A stretch of 46,428 nt of DNA from Oscillospiraceae bacterium (GTDB lineage: Bacteria; Bacillota; Clostridia; Oscillospirales; Oscillospiraceae): positions 1 through 46,428 of the forward strand of contig JAQXMD010000088.1 of the NCBI GenBank assembly GCA_029012465.1, given 5' to 3'. Shown here one piece after another: positions 1 to 8,254 of the stretch; the stretch's first letter is position 1; each line of letters opens with the position of its first letter. Under the pieces are notes generated by a model. It did not search any database and was not told where the DNA came from. It saw nothing but the letters and a program-made list of their open reading frames with translations. Both the position numbers and the translations under genes were made by a program.

Positions 1-1
1 C

Positions 2-475
2 GCCTCTGCCGCCGCCACCATGGTGGGACAGAATATCGGCGCAAAAAAGCCGGAGCGTGCCCGATCCGTGGTACACTGGTGTGTTTTTATGAGCTTTGTC
101 TGCGAAGCGATCATATTCATTCTGGTGCAGCTGTTTGCCGAACCGATCATCTGTATTTTCAACAACGATCCCCAAGTGGTTGAAGTGGGCGTCCAGTATC
201 TTCGTATCATGACATTTGCATACCTTGCCCATTGTCTGCTGGACGGGTATCAATCCATGGCCAACGGAGTGGGTTTCAGCATGCTCAGCTTTATCTGTTG
301 TACCGTTGACGGACTGATCGTCCGGATTCCTCTGGCCATACTGTTTGGCACTGTTCTGGGCATGGGGCTCAAGGGCGTATTCCTTGGCTGCATGCTGGCC
401 CCCTTCTCCGCGGGCCTCATCAGCATGGTGTATTTCTACTCGGGAATCTGGCGGAAACAGGGACTTGTAAAGTAA
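2..475 (+). CDS. MATE family efflux transporter, C-terminal part (cut by window edge)
   Basis: The frame is open from base 2, so the start lies upstream and the 158 residues seen are the C-terminal third of a roughly 450-residue protein. The fragment opens with the ATMVGQNIGA-type motif that marks the start of the second half of MATE (multidrug and toxic compound extrusion) proteins, followed by four or five hydrophobic membrane segments. The family exports cationic or hydrophobic compounds using a proton or sodium gradient. A second MATE gene starts 15 bases after the stop with a strong ribosome site, so the two are probably one operon and may have arisen by tandem duplication. The substrate is unknown. 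Confidence 0.9.
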   Translation, partial: ASAAATMVGQNIGAKKPERARSVVHWCVFMSFVCEAIIFILVQLFAEPIICIFNNDPQVVEVGVQYLRIMTFAYLAHCLLDGYQSMANGVGFSMLSFICCTVDGLIVRIPLAILFGTVLGMGLKGVFLGCMLAPFSAGLISMVYFYSGIWRKQGLVK

Positions 476-490
476 AAAGGAGGCATTTGT

Positions 491-1864
491 ATGATGCGTG
501 AAAATAATAAGGGCACTTTGATCCGGGACCTGACCCAGGGCAGCGTAACGAAGCTGCTTCTGGTGTTCTCCTTCCCCCTCATGTGCTCCAATCTGCTTCA
601 GACCGTGTACAACATGGTCGATATGGTGGTCATCGGTCAGTTCGTTGGAAAAGAGGGGCTTTCCGCCGTATCCATCGGCGGTGACATTCTCCATTTTCTG
701 ACCTTTCTGGTGATGGGGCTTGCCAATGCCGGTCAGGTCATTCTGTCCCAGTACATCGGTGCCGGAAACCGGGATCGTGTAAAGGGGACCATCGGTACCA
801 TGTTCACCGCAACCCTTTTCTGCGCGGTGGTGCTGTTTATCATCTGTCTGTTTGGCCTCGATCCGCTGCTCCGGCTGCTCAACACCCCGGAGGAGGCCTT
901 TGAATCTGCCCACCGGTACGGCATGACCTGTGTATACGGCATATTCTTCATTTATGGCTACAATCTGGTCAGCGCCATTCTCCGGGGTATGGGCGATTCC
1001 AAGCATCCCTTTATCTTTGTGGCGGTTGCAACCGTGGTAAATCTCGTCCTCGACCTTGTGTTCGTCGCCGGTCTTAAAATGGGCGCTTTTGGAGCCGCCT
1101 TTGCGACCGTCATCGGTCAGGGTGTCAGCTTCATTTGGGCAATCGCGTATCTCTACCGCCGCCGCGACGACTTCGGCTTTGATTTCCGTCTGAGCAGCTT
1201 CAAGCCCGACGGAGAAATTCTGCCCAAGCTAATTAAGCTGGGCTTCCCCATGATTCTTCAGTCTGCCGCCATCAACTTCTCCATGATGTTTGTCAACTCC
1301 TACATCAATGCCTACGGCGTGGTAGCCTGTGCCGTCACCGGCATTGGAAACAAGCTGGCATCCATCACAGCCGTCATCACCAACGCCCTTTCCACCGCCG
1401 GTTCCTCCATGGTTGGCCAGAACCTTGGCGCAGAACGCTATGACCGGATCCCCAAAATCATTGGGGTTTCTCTGGTCATTGATATGGTCTTTGCGTTGCT
1501 GCTTTCCGCCCTCACCATTCTGTTCCCCAGAGAGATCTTCGGTCTCTTTGATCAGGACCCCGAGGTTCTGGATATGGCAATGACCTACGTTCCCGTGGCG
1601 GTTCTGTTGTTCATCGGCTTTGGCATGCGCTCTCCCCTCTTTGCGCTCATCAACGGCAGCGGCAATGCCCGTCTGAATCTGGTCGTGGGCATGATGGATG
1701 GTGTCATCTGCCGTATCGGACTTGCCATGCTTCTGGGGCTTGTCTTCGACATGGGCATCATGGGCTTTTGGCTGGGCAACGCCTTTGCCGGATATATGCC
1801 CTTTGTCATTGGTGGTGTATATTTCATCACCGGCAAATGGAAAACCCACAAGCTTATCAAATAG
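491..1864 (+). CDS. MATE family efflux transporter
   Basis: 457 residues, full length for the MATE family, with about 12 hydrophobic segments in two homologous six-helix halves. The N half contains the QxVYNMVDMVVIGQFVG region typical of the DinF/NorM-like branch, and the C half repeats the SSMVGQNLGA motif near residue 305. It is expected in the cytoplasmic membrane, exchanging an organic cation or drug for H+ or Na+. AAGGAGG lies about 7 bases upstream of the first of two consecutive ATG codons. The closing terminator follows directly. The two adjacent MATE proteins could act on different substrates or as a pair. The family call is firm; the substrate is not inferable. Confidence 0.95.
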   Translation: MMRENNKGTLIRDLTQGSVTKLLLVFSFPLMCSNLLQTVYNMVDMVVIGQFVGKEGLSAVSIGGDILHFLTFLVMGLANAGQVILSQYIGAGNRDRVKGTIGTMFTATLFCAVVLFIICLFGLDPLLRLLNTPEEAFESAHRYGMTCVYGIFFIYGYNLVSAILRGMGDSKHPFIFVAVATVVNLVLDLVFVAGLKMGAFGAAFATVIGQGVSFIWAIAYLYRRRDDFGFDFRLSSFKPDGEILPKLIKLGFPMILQSAAINFSMMFVNSYINAYGVVACAVTGIGNKLASITAVITNALSTAGSSMVGQNLGAERYDRIPKIIGVSLVIDMVFALLLSALTILFPREIFGLFDQDPEVLDMAMTYVPVAVLLFIGFGMRSPLFALINGSGNARLNLVVGMMDGVICRIGLAMLLGLVFDMGIMGFWLGNAFAGYMPFVIGGVYFITGKWKTHKLIK

Positions 1865-1877
1865 TCCCGAACAATCA

Positions 1878-1911
1878 GGGGCGTGCTGCATCGCAGCACG
1901 CCCCTTTTTTT
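1878..1911 (+). terminator. Rho-independent terminator of the MATE operon
   Basis: A perfect 12-bp stem (GGGGCGTGCTGC with its complement) closes a 3-base loop and is followed by seven T. It ends 21 bases before the stop of the convergent phage module, so it separates the two units. Confidence 0.95.
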
Positions 1912-1932
1912 GACGATACAGGAAAAAACGGC

Positions 1933-2496
1933 TTACATGGCCATCAGTTCCTCCCACTGGCTTCTGGTCATCTCCGCCATTTCCTCCACTGTCATTTCCC
2001 CAGTTGTTTCTTTTCCCTCTGACTTATCATAGTAAGTAAACAGAATTTTTGTATCTGTATGGCAGGGCAGGACAGCCTTGAGCAGTCTGGACACAAACAC
2101 CGGATCACTGTCCAGCGTCAGCGTTTCCTTTACAAATACATACAGCAGTTTTGTTGTGATGTGTTCCTCCATAGTGACCGTCACGCCGCAGGCCGCAAGG
2201 GTCTTTTTCAACTCCTCCTTGGTGGTCCGCTGATTGTCTGTCTGGTACAGCGTCTGAAGAGCCTCCTGTCTCTGGGCAATTCCCGCCCCCGGAATCACGG
2301 GGAACAGAGACTCTGCCATCTCCAGGCCTTCTCCCACCGCCTGATCCGGCAGCAGCTCCCGCAGCTTTTCCCGGATATAACCATCTGCCTTGTCCAGCGC
2401 GGCTCCCAGCGCCTCCAGTTCTCCTCCGCTGTAGCCGTCTCTTCTGTAGACGCCCAACGGAGCCAGCAGTTGCCAAAGGTAATCCGCGTATCCCAT
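1933..2496 (-). CDS. Baseplate/tail protein of the YmfQ-XkdU (DUF2313) type
   Basis: 187 residues from the ATG that overlaps the upstream gpJ stop (TGATG); a GTG one codon earlier is possible. The N-terminal part (YLWQLLAPLGVY, then an L-rich helix ending in LLPDQA) matches the layout of XkdU/YmfQ proteins, which follow baseplate J in Mu-like and PBSX-like tails and help link the baseplate periphery to fibres. It is the last gene of the module: only 21 bases separate its stop from the MATE terminator. Normally tail-fibre and lysis genes come next, and they are absent. The family call rests on position and the N-terminal pattern. Confidence 0.7.
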   Translation of the reverse strand: MGYADYLWQLLAPLGVYRRDGYSGGELEALGAALDKADGYIREKLRELLPDQAVGEGLEMAESLFPVIPGAGIAQRQEALQTLYQTDNQRTTKEELKKTLAACGVTVTMEEHITTKLLYVFVKETLTLDSDPVFVSRLLKAVLPCHTDTKILFTYYDKSEGKETTGEMTVEEMAEMTRSQWEELMAM

Positions 2497-3545
2497 CACA
2501 TGCCCTCCACGGTCAGGCTCTCCAGCCGGATTCGCTGGAGGCTTTCCGCTGACACATCAGCCTCCGGTGTAATAATTTCAACATCCTGAATCATGCCCGT
2601 CTCCATGGCAGCGTGGATCAGTCCGGACCGATACAGCGTCTTTCCCGCGTTCAGCGCGAAGATGTATTCGCGAAGCGCAGTCTCCACCGCCGCTGTGGCA
2701 TCCTCCAGCTTGCAGTTGGAATATGGCGCAATTTTCACCACAACATCTGTCATCAGGCTCTCCGGCCTGTATACACGCAGCTCCAGACACACCTCTCTGT
2801 ACTCGCCCACCACTTGACGAACATTGAATAGCATGCTGTCCGTCACCGTTCCGGTGTCCGAATCCACGATGATGCCCACACTTCCAACGCCGTTGATCTT
2901 TGGGACCACCTCCACCCGATCAATGCCGTCCACAGACAGGGCCAGCTGCTTGTAAAAGGCCTCATTCACTCCGTTGCTGACACCGCGGTAAACATCCAGT
3001 ATCCGTTTGCGGTAGGCTTCATCATCCTCCTGATCTCTGCCTCCGGAAAACGCCCCCTGATTGACAACCTCCTGCACCCCCGCAGGCAGTGTCTGCATCC
3101 GAACGATGGTCCCGGCAAGGACATTTCCCGCCGCACCATATTCCACAGCCTCTGCGGCTACGGTCACGCTGGTTGCCCCTGCCGGAATGAGCCCCTGCTC
3201 CGTGGTTACAAACTGAACCATTTGCCCAGTAAGGCAAACCGTCCCCTCCGGAACGGTCCGATCCACACTCTGCTCCGATAGCATCCGGAAGGTCAGGAAC
3301 CCGGTGGCCTTTGCCGCAGCCTTTCTGATGACGCCCCGAAGCTCCCCGTGCCGATCCAGCCCCTCCCCGGAAGCGGTCTGGGGAAATGCCTGCCGGTATA
3401 CATAGTCCGCATAGTGATACAGGCTCATGATCTGTGTGGCCGCCGCCCGCAGCCGTACCGCCAGATCTGCTTCTCCGTTCATTTCATAGCCGGTGCTCTC
3501 CCGGAATTTCTCCAGCATTTCCTGATATATGGTTTCCTCTGTCAC
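2496..3545 (-). CDS. Baseplate J-like (gp47/XkdT) wedge protein
   Basis: 349 residues starting at a GTG that overlaps the gp25-like stop (GTGA). The middle carries the family pattern: a VPEGT segment, an EAVEYGAAGNVLAGTI region and the GRDQEDDEAYRKRIL segment seen in baseplate J/gp47 proteins. Two of these per wedge with gp25 form the baseplate ring that triggers sheath contraction. The length is usual for the Gram-positive XkdT branch. It sits between gp25 and the gpI-like gene as in PBSX. The call is secure at family level. Confidence 0.92.
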   Translation of the reverse strand: MTEETIYQEMLEKFRESTGYEMNGEADLAVRLRAAATQIMSLYHYADYVYRQAFPQTASGEGLDRHGELRGVIRKAAAKATGFLTFRMLSEQSVDRTVPEGTVCLTGQMVQFVTTEQGLIPAGATSVTVAAEAVEYGAAGNVLAGTIVRMQTLPAGVQEVVNQGAFSGGRDQEDDEAYRKRILDVYRGVSNGVNEAFYKQLALSVDGIDRVEVVPKINGVGSVGIIVDSDTGTVTDSMLFNVRQVVGEYREVCLELRVYRPESLMTDVVVKIAPYSNCKLEDATAAVETALREYIFALNAGKTLYRSGLIHAAMETGMIQDVEIITPEADVSAESLQRIRLESLTVEGM

Positions 3546-3880
3546 CTGGTCAAAACCTCCAATCCTGAATCCATTTCCTCCAGATATACCGCAATCCGAA
3601 GGCCATCATTTGTCTCTTCAACAGACACATCCGTCACAGAAAGTCCCAGCGGTGCCAATGCCTCCTGCGCATACCGCAGAGCCATGGTTTTCCGGTTGGA
3701 GGGCCGTTCCCTTGTGAGCAGATACAGTCTGCTGCCCAGCTCCGGGAACGCTGAAAAGCCGCCTCTCTTTGCCGAGAGCCGATACAGTGCCTGCTCCAGC
3801 AGTTGCTCCCTGTCGGTGACCTGCTGGAAGCCTCCCGCGCCGTCCGGCACATAGTCCCGTTCCCGCAGCTTAAGTCGCAC
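3542..3880 (-). CDS. gpW/gp25-like baseplate wedge protein (XkdS type)
   Basis: 112 residues. The start is GTG, supported by GGAGGTGCT just upstream inside the end of the preceding gene; the two genes overlap. The sequence has the gp25-type core with LSAKRGGFSAFPELGSRL followed by a long helix and a beta pair near the C terminus (ALAPLGLSVTDVSVEE). gp25 is the most conserved baseplate wedge component of contractile systems, joining sheath to baseplate. Its presence next to gpJ and gpV identifies the tail as contractile. Confidence 0.85.
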   Translation of the reverse strand: MRLKLRERDYVPDGAGGFQQVTDREQLLEQALYRLSAKRGGFSAFPELGSRLYLLTRERPSNRKTMALRYAQEALAPLGLSVTDVSVEETNDGLRIAVYLEEMDSGLEVLTR

Positions 3881-4238
3881 TGCCCAGCACCTCCCCGTTT
3901 ACATAGACCGTTCCCTCCAGCAGGATTCTCCCATCGTTTTTCAGCGTGATGGAGCTTCCTCCGGAATACAGCTGCACCTCACCAACTGCAAGCTCTTCCC
4001 CGCCGCTGTCTGCCATTCCGATGATACAGGGGTCCTCCCCAAGACTTCCCGTTTTGATGACCAGAACCCCCTGTCCCGCCCCAGGCCGCCAGCGGAATCC
4101 GCCGGGGCAGATCAACTCTGCCCGCCGCATCTCTCCGCAGCTGTTCACCCAGGGTTCCCGTCCGCCTGCGGCAACGGTTTCCATCTGGCTCCCGCATCGT
4201 TCTTCATATACGCTTCCCCCTCTTGTGGAAAGAAACAT
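3870..4238 (-). CDS. Baseplate spike / gpV-like assembly protein
   Basis: 122 residues. The start ATG lies 11 bases after the stop of the gpD-like gene. The second half is a run of short beta strands ending in a glycine-rich repeat pattern (GGSSITLKNDGRILLEGTVYVNG), typical of the C-terminal beta-helix of gpV/gp45-type central spikes. The N-terminal half is short for an OB-fold, so this is a small version of the spike. It overlaps the gp25-like gene. A PAAR-like tip protein is not seen elsewhere in the module, so this spike may be self-sharpened. The spike function is inferred from pattern and position. Confidence 0.65.
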   Translation of the reverse strand: MFLSTRGGSVYEERCGSQMETVAAGGREPWVNSCGEMRRAELICPGGFRWRPGAGQGVLVIKTGSLGEDPCIIGMADSGGEELAVGEVQLYSGGSSITLKNDGRILLEGTVYVNGEVLGSAT

Positions 4239-4249
4239 GTCAAATCCCC

Positions 4250-5191
4250 CTATTCATACGCATACATACTCAGGGTGCAGCTTCTGCCGCCGGTATCCAG
4301 ACAGTTTTCACTCTCCGTCACCCGGAATGTCCCCGCAATTCCAAGCTTCGGCAGCTCCAGGCTGACCGTATCCCCCGGCTCAGCGGCAAAAAGCGTTCCT
4401 CCCAACCGCAGCCGCAGGGTCCTCCACCCCTTTGCTGACTCCCGGAGAACCGTCCCCGGCGAACTGTTCCCTGCTCTGCAGGTGTTTTTCCGTGGAATCG
4501 TCACTCTTCTGGTGGCACAGCCGCCCAAATTCTGAAACAGCTGATTGGTCACTGTACTTTCCAGTCCCGTAGCCATATTCCTAGCCACCACCTGACTGTA
4601 TACACCATATCTGCATCCCCGAAACACGGCCTCTTCCACCCGTTCCGGCTGTCCCATCTGAATTTGCTTTCCCGACCCCTGACCAATTTGCAGAGTTCCG
4701 TCACCCAGAAACCGGGGCGTGATCTCCGCCGCCCACTGGCAGAAGCCATACAGGGCCTGCCAGGCGCTTTCTCCATACTCCACCGCAAAGGTGTTCAGCC
4801 GGTAATTCTGCTCATACTGGATTTTGGTAATGCCGTAGGGTTTCACATAGTACCCCAGAATATCCGCCAGCGATACCCAGTAAAGCTCCCTTTGCCCCAC
4901 CTGATTATCCATCAGCAGTCCGGCCAAACCTCTGCCGTTCATATGCACTACCAGTCCTTCTCCATCGTATCGGACCTCATATTCATCCACGATTCCGAAA
5001 AACCGGGATTCTCCCCCATAGACACCTTCAAACCGGATTGCCTTTTTCAGAATGGCTTCCCATTTCGCCTCAAATCGAAAGGAAACCGAAAAGCCATCTG
5101 CCGGAATCCCATCTGTTCTCACAAGCCGCCATTCCAAAAGCTCCGGAAGGGCGGTTTTGCTGCCATCCGATCCATACACATAGCCTGTCAA
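4250..5191 (-). CDS. Late control D / XkdQ-like tail hub protein
   Basis: 313 residues. It starts at TTG overlapping the upstream stop (TTGA); no ATG is available nearby. It contains the hub-type pattern: an N-terminal beta domain, then GLAGLLMDNQVGQRELYW and SLADILGYYVKPYGI, and the WQALYGFCQWAAEITPRF segment seen in XkdQ/gpD proteins. The hub binds the spike at the tail tip and connects it to the tube. The usual gpD length is about 320-350, so it is complete. The order LysM protein, hub, spike, gp25 equals that of PBSX-type tails. Confidence 0.85.
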   Translation of the reverse strand: MTGYVYGSDGSKTALPELLEWRLVRTDGIPADGFSVSFRFEAKWEAILKKAIRFEGVYGGESRFFGIVDEYEVRYDGEGLVVHMNGRGLAGLLMDNQVGQRELYWVSLADILGYYVKPYGITKIQYEQNYRLNTFAVEYGESAWQALYGFCQWAAEITPRFLGDGTLQIGQGSGKQIQMGQPERVEEAVFRGCRYGVYSQVVARNMATGLESTVTNQLFQNLGGCATRRVTIPRKNTCRAGNSSPGTVLRESAKGWRTLRLRLGGTLFAAEPGDTVSLELPKLGIAGTFRVTESENCLDTGGRSCTLSMYAYE

Positions 5192-5706
5192 GCCAGCCTC
5201 ACCACCTGTCCCGGTGTCAGCACATTGGGATTTCCAATGTCCGGATTCAGCTCCAGCAGTCTTGAAAGCGGCACACTGTTCAACATGGAAATGGAATACA
5301 GTGTGTCACCCAGCTTTACAATATACCTTCCGCTGGTACCGGGTTTCTGCTTACTGGCCGTGTCCTCCTCCGTGTCACACTCCGTGAAGGTAAATCGATA
5401 GGCCACATACCACGCCCGTGGTTCCTCCAGAATCTCCAGTTCCGTAAACATCATCTTTCTCAGCAGGATCAGCGGATGGATCAGCACCCCTGCTCCGGGG
5501 TCCTCATAAACCCGGATCAGCTGATCCATATAGGTGTAGGCCATATTTCCAAAGAACTCTCCCTCTCCGGTGAGAATTCTCTGTTTGACCCCCAGATCCT
5601 CCAGCTGATAGGTCCCTCCGGGATATTTATGCAGTACCGTAGCCCGCTGTGCCTGAAGCCTACAGGTTCTCGGATCATTGGGCCATGTAAATGTCTTGAA
5701 TTTCAA
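5188..5706 (-). CDS. LysM-containing tail protein (XkdP-like)
   Basis: 172 residues, probably from a TTG. Residues 1-115 form a beta-rich domain beginning FKTFTWPNDPRTCRLQAQ, as in the N-terminal domain of tail proteins placed between tape measure and hub. Residues about 126-171 are a LysM module (YIVKLGDTLYSIS to LTPGQVVRL) that binds peptidoglycan or chitin-like glycans. In contractile particles such proteins sit near the hub and help the tail tip engage or dock at the cell wall. The stop overlaps the TTG of the hub gene. The LysM call is firm; the role follows from position. Confidence 0.85.
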   Translation of the reverse strand: MKFKTFTWPNDPRTCRLQAQRATVLHKYPGGTYQLEDLGVKQRILTGEGEFFGNMAYTYMDQLIRVYEDPGAGVLIHPLILLRKMMFTELEILEEPRAWYVAYRFTFTECDTEEDTASKQKPGTSGRYIVKLGDTLYSISMLNSVPLSRLLELNPDIGNPNVLTPGQVVRLA

Positions 5707-5724
5707 CTTTGCACCTGCCTTCCA

Positions 5725-6144
5725 CTATCCGGGATACCGTCTGGCATCCCGCTCAAAGAACCTTGAAATCCCATCCATGGACAGATGCGTTCGCTCCCGA
5801 AGCATTTCCTGCTGCGCCACCGGAATGAAGCCGTATTGGCGCCAACCGGAGCTTTCCTCCGTTTCCTCCATACCGGAGACGGTCCTTCTGTCCATGGAAC
5901 CTGCCTGAAGGGCTTCCGTAAGCTGCGCCGCCATCTTTGTCAGTGCCGCTTCCCGTTTCCGCTCTGATGCATGCTTCGCCGCCATTGACACTTCCCCTCT
6001 CATCCGCACCGCGGGAAAACTCTCCACAGCGTTTCCGGCAGAGGCGTTGATTTCCTCATTCAGTTTTTTCAGCACAAGACTGCTTTGCTCCGCATCGGCG
6101 ACCACTTTCTGACGGGCCAGTAGTATCTCCAGATAATCATCCAT
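5725..6144 (-). CDS. Short helical protein in the tape-measure position
   Basis: 139 residues with no recognised family. The first two thirds are predicted to be helical: charged, Ala/Leu/Glu-rich, with no prolines apart from one short break. The last third is polar and ends FFERDARRYPG. The gene starts 8 bases inside the upstream chaperone gene. In every related tail module this slot, between tail assembly chaperone and LysM/hub genes, is held by the tape measure, usually 500-1500 residues. This may be a miniature tape measure, a remnant of one, or an unrelated assembly factor. Confidence 0.6.
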   Translation of the reverse strand: MDDYLEILLARQKVVADAEQSSLVLKKLNEEINASAGNAVESFPAVRMRGEVSMAAKHASERKREAALTKMAAQLTEALQAGSMDRRTVSGMEETEESSGWRQYGFIPVAQQEMLRERTHLSMDGISRFFERDARRYPG

Positions 6145-6760
6145 GACGCTTCAGCTCCTCAAACCGGTGGATGTCAAACTGCGGATTCACTTCCCGCTCT
6201 CCCTGCAATTCCCGGCCGCAACCGGGACAAATGGCTTTCCGGTTTTCCCGGCACTCCGGGCAGAGCTTCTCCAGCTGTTCCTCCCGATCCAGCAGCAGCT
6301 GGGCCGCGCAGTAGAGATAATCTCCCTCGGTCATTTTTTTCGCCCGTTCCTCTGTGGGCAGTACAGAAAAGGCCCGGAGCACCTTCCACCGGATTCGCTC
6401 CACGGGCGTTTCCCGGAGTCCCCGCTGAATTGCCTCCAGCTTTTCGGCCTGTCCCAGTTCCGGAGAAGTATCCTCCGCCAGGGTTCTATAGGCGTCCATT
6501 TCCTCCGCAATTTTCTCCCCGCTCCAGCAGTCCATCAGCGCTTTGCCCTCTGAAAAGACAGGCTCCCCATTCTCATGCACAGCCCTCGCCAGAATGCATG
6601 CGTTGCTCCAAAGGCTCTTTTCCGCTCCCTCCGGGCACATTTCCTCCACCTCGGCCTTCACCTTCAGCAGTTCTCCTGCCGTCAGCACCCGGAGGGAATA
6701 CCCGCCGGGACGCCGGATCTCCCTGCTGCCTCCCAGCAGTCTCAGCAGCTCCCGATTCAC
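6137..6760 (-). CDS. Tail assembly chaperone-like protein with C-terminal zinc ribbon
   Basis: 207 residues from a GTG that overlaps the tube stop (GTGA); the frame is also open 31 codons further upstream, but that would run deep into the tube gene. The N-terminal half (LRVLTAGELLKVKAEVEEM, NACILARAVHENGEPVF) matches the layout of phage tail assembly chaperones, which bind the tape measure before tube polymerisation. Near the C terminus CPEC and CPGC pairs form a zinc-ribbon-like motif, an extension not usual for a chaperone. No slippery-site partner frame was recognised. The chaperone call is by pattern and position. Confidence 0.65.
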   Translation of the reverse strand: MNRELLRLLGGSREIRRPGGYSLRVLTAGELLKVKAEVEEMCPEGAEKSLWSNACILARAVHENGEPVFSEGKALMDCWSGEKIAEEMDAYRTLAEDTSPELGQAEKLEAIQRGLRETPVERIRWKVLRAFSVLPTEERAKKMTEGDYLYCAAQLLLDREEQLEKLCPECRENRKAICPGCGRELQGEREVNPQFDIHRFEELKRHG

Positions 6761-7149
6761 GAATTCATCAGCTCCATACGGCTGGACGCTGTCAGAGACA
6801 CCTTTTCCATGACCGTTCCCCCCAGCGCCGTACTCTCTTCCAGACTGGTCCATTGACAGCCCGTAAAGATCACCCGGCGGTCAGGCTTTACGATCACCAG
6901 CGAAAAGTCCTCCAGCTCGTAGAAGTTGATTCCGTCCCGAAGGGCGTTTTCTGTGGCATAGATCCGGCTCAGCTCCAGCGAATACCGGCTCAGTCCCCGA
7001 ATGGTGGCCACCGGCTCCTGATGTCCGAAGGCTTCAATATTCTTGCTCTCTCTGGTGGTCAAAGCCCGATAGGACTGCACCACGGCAACCTTCACGCCGT
7101 TGACCTCCAGATAAATATCCGCACTGGTGGGAATCTTGATCGTATCCAT
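6757..7149 (-). CDS. Contractile tail tube protein
   Basis: 130 residues; ATG preceded by AAGGAGG. The sequence is beta-rich with an early VNGVKVAVVQSY segment, as in tube proteins of the XkdM/gpFII type, which stack as hexamers inside the sheath. It lies directly downstream of the sheath gene, the canonical arrangement. A hairpin sits between sheath and tube, and the tube has its own strong ribosome site, in keeping with a need for many copies. The call combines length, fold pattern and position. Confidence 0.75.
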   Translation of the reverse strand: MDTIKIPTSADIYLEVNGVKVAVVQSYRALTTRESKNIEAFGHQEPVATIRGLSRYSLELSRIYATENALRDGINFYELEDFSLVIVKPDRRVIFTGCQWTSLEESTALGGTVMEKVSLTASSRMELMNS

Positions 7150-7173
7150 ATCCTTGTTTCCTCCTTTTGACAG

Positions 7174-7199
7174 GCCGCTGCCCGATTCCGGGCAGCGGC
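7174..7199 (-). other. Stem-loop between sheath and tube genes
   Basis: Perfect 11-bp inverted repeat (GCCGCTGCCCG and its complement) around a 4-base loop. It starts just after the sheath stop and ends just before the tube ribosome site. There is no T-run on either side, so it is more likely a processing or stability element, or a partial terminator, than a full terminator. Confidence 0.7.
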
Positions 7200-7207
7200 A
7201 GTATTTC

Positions 7208-8248
7208 TTATACCGTGATGTGTGCCGTCAGGAAGATTCTTCCCAAACCGTGCACCACCGTAAAGGAAAAGCTCACATCGCAGACTGTGGGATCATCCCC
7301 ATTGGCGCTGGCGGAAATATCGCTGTAGCGCTCGATGATCTCCCGTTTCACCCGATCCTCCAGAGCCACAGCCACAGCCGACCGGATGGCGCCTCTGGTG
7401 GACGCATTGTTTTTCTTTCTGGCAAAACGGCTTTTCAGCAGATCCCGAACGCCGGGAATCACGTCGTCCACAATCCGCACCACCTCCAGCTCCCGCCAAA
7501 GGGTCATGGGCTCTCCGCCCTCGGTGGTTTTGGTTGTGACCACACGCACCGGGCTGACAAGGGTCCCCACTGCCTCCAGCGGTGTAACGCCTGCCCGAAT
7601 GAACTGGTCGATTTCCTCTTCGCTCCACCGTTCCTCCAGTCCCACAAGTCCTGTGAGCTCAGCTCCATTCAGCGGCAGGGCAGGGTCCGACTCTCCCGCA
7701 ATAAGCCCCGCCATGGCGGCGGCGCTGTATCTGCCGTCAAAGCTGTCGTCCCAGGCCGTTTTCCCGCTTCCCGCGGTCAGAACCAGCCGCTGGCAGTTCA
7801 TTTCTCCGGCACGCGCCACCAGTTCCGTCCCCTCTGCCCCGGTCATTCCGGCAACACCGATGCAGGGAAATCCATTTTCCGCGTTTTTCAGCAGCAGCTG
7901 ACCGATTTGCCCGAATACATCCGCGTTTTCCGTGTCCATGGTCAGGACACATGCCTTTTTCTCTGCCAGCAGTCTTGACGCCGCTTTTTCATATTCCGCT
8001 TCATCCTCCGCCGTTACCGGACAGTAAAGGACGCTTCCTGCCCCGCAAAGCAGCATCAGCCTTGCCATATTGGAGGCAACCGTGTTTTCTCCCAGTGTCT
8101 GAACTGCCATTTCCTGAGATATGATCTCTATGATCTCCGTCCCTGTCCCCACCGCAGCAAGGGCCGCAACCCGGGTGCCCCCGGTGCTTGTATTGCTGCC
8201 GGACATATCGTATTCCACATACACGCCGGGTCTTTCATGATATACCAA
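7208..8248 (-). CDS. Contractile tail sheath protein
   Basis: 346 residues from a TTG placed 9 bases after AAAAGGAG; another TTG two codons earlier is too close to that site. The N terminus (YHERPGVYVEYD) is the sheath signature 'PGVY', and the C-terminal part has the sheath domain III pattern with RDLLKSRFARKKNNASTRGAIRSAV. Sheath subunits surround the tube and contract to drive it through the target envelope. Length is at the short end (350-480 is common), consistent with a minimal two-domain sheath. The gene begins directly after the stop of the neck gene. Confidence 0.9.
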   Translation of the reverse strand: MVYHERPGVYVEYDMSGSNTSTGGTRVAALAAVGTGTEIIEIISQEMAVQTLGENTVASNMARLMLLCGAGSVLYCPVTAEDEAEYEKAASRLLAEKKACVLTMDTENADVFGQIGQLLLKNAENGFPCIGVAGMTGAEGTELVARAGEMNCQRLVLTAGSGKTAWDDSFDGRYSAAAMAGLIAGESDPALPLNGAELTGLVGLEERWSEEEIDQFIRAGVTPLEAVGTLVSPVRVVTTKTTEGGEPMTLWRELEVVRIVDDVIPGVRDLLKSRFARKKNNASTRGAIRSAVAVALEDRVKREIIERYSDISASANGDDPTVCDVSFSFTVVHGLGRIFLTAHITV

Positions 8249-8254
8249 ATTCAA

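Noticed and set aside
6761-6853. Upstream start of the tail chaperone-like gene at 6853
   Set aside because: It would overlap the tube gene by 97 bases; the GTG overlapping the tube stop fits the coupling used throughout the module.
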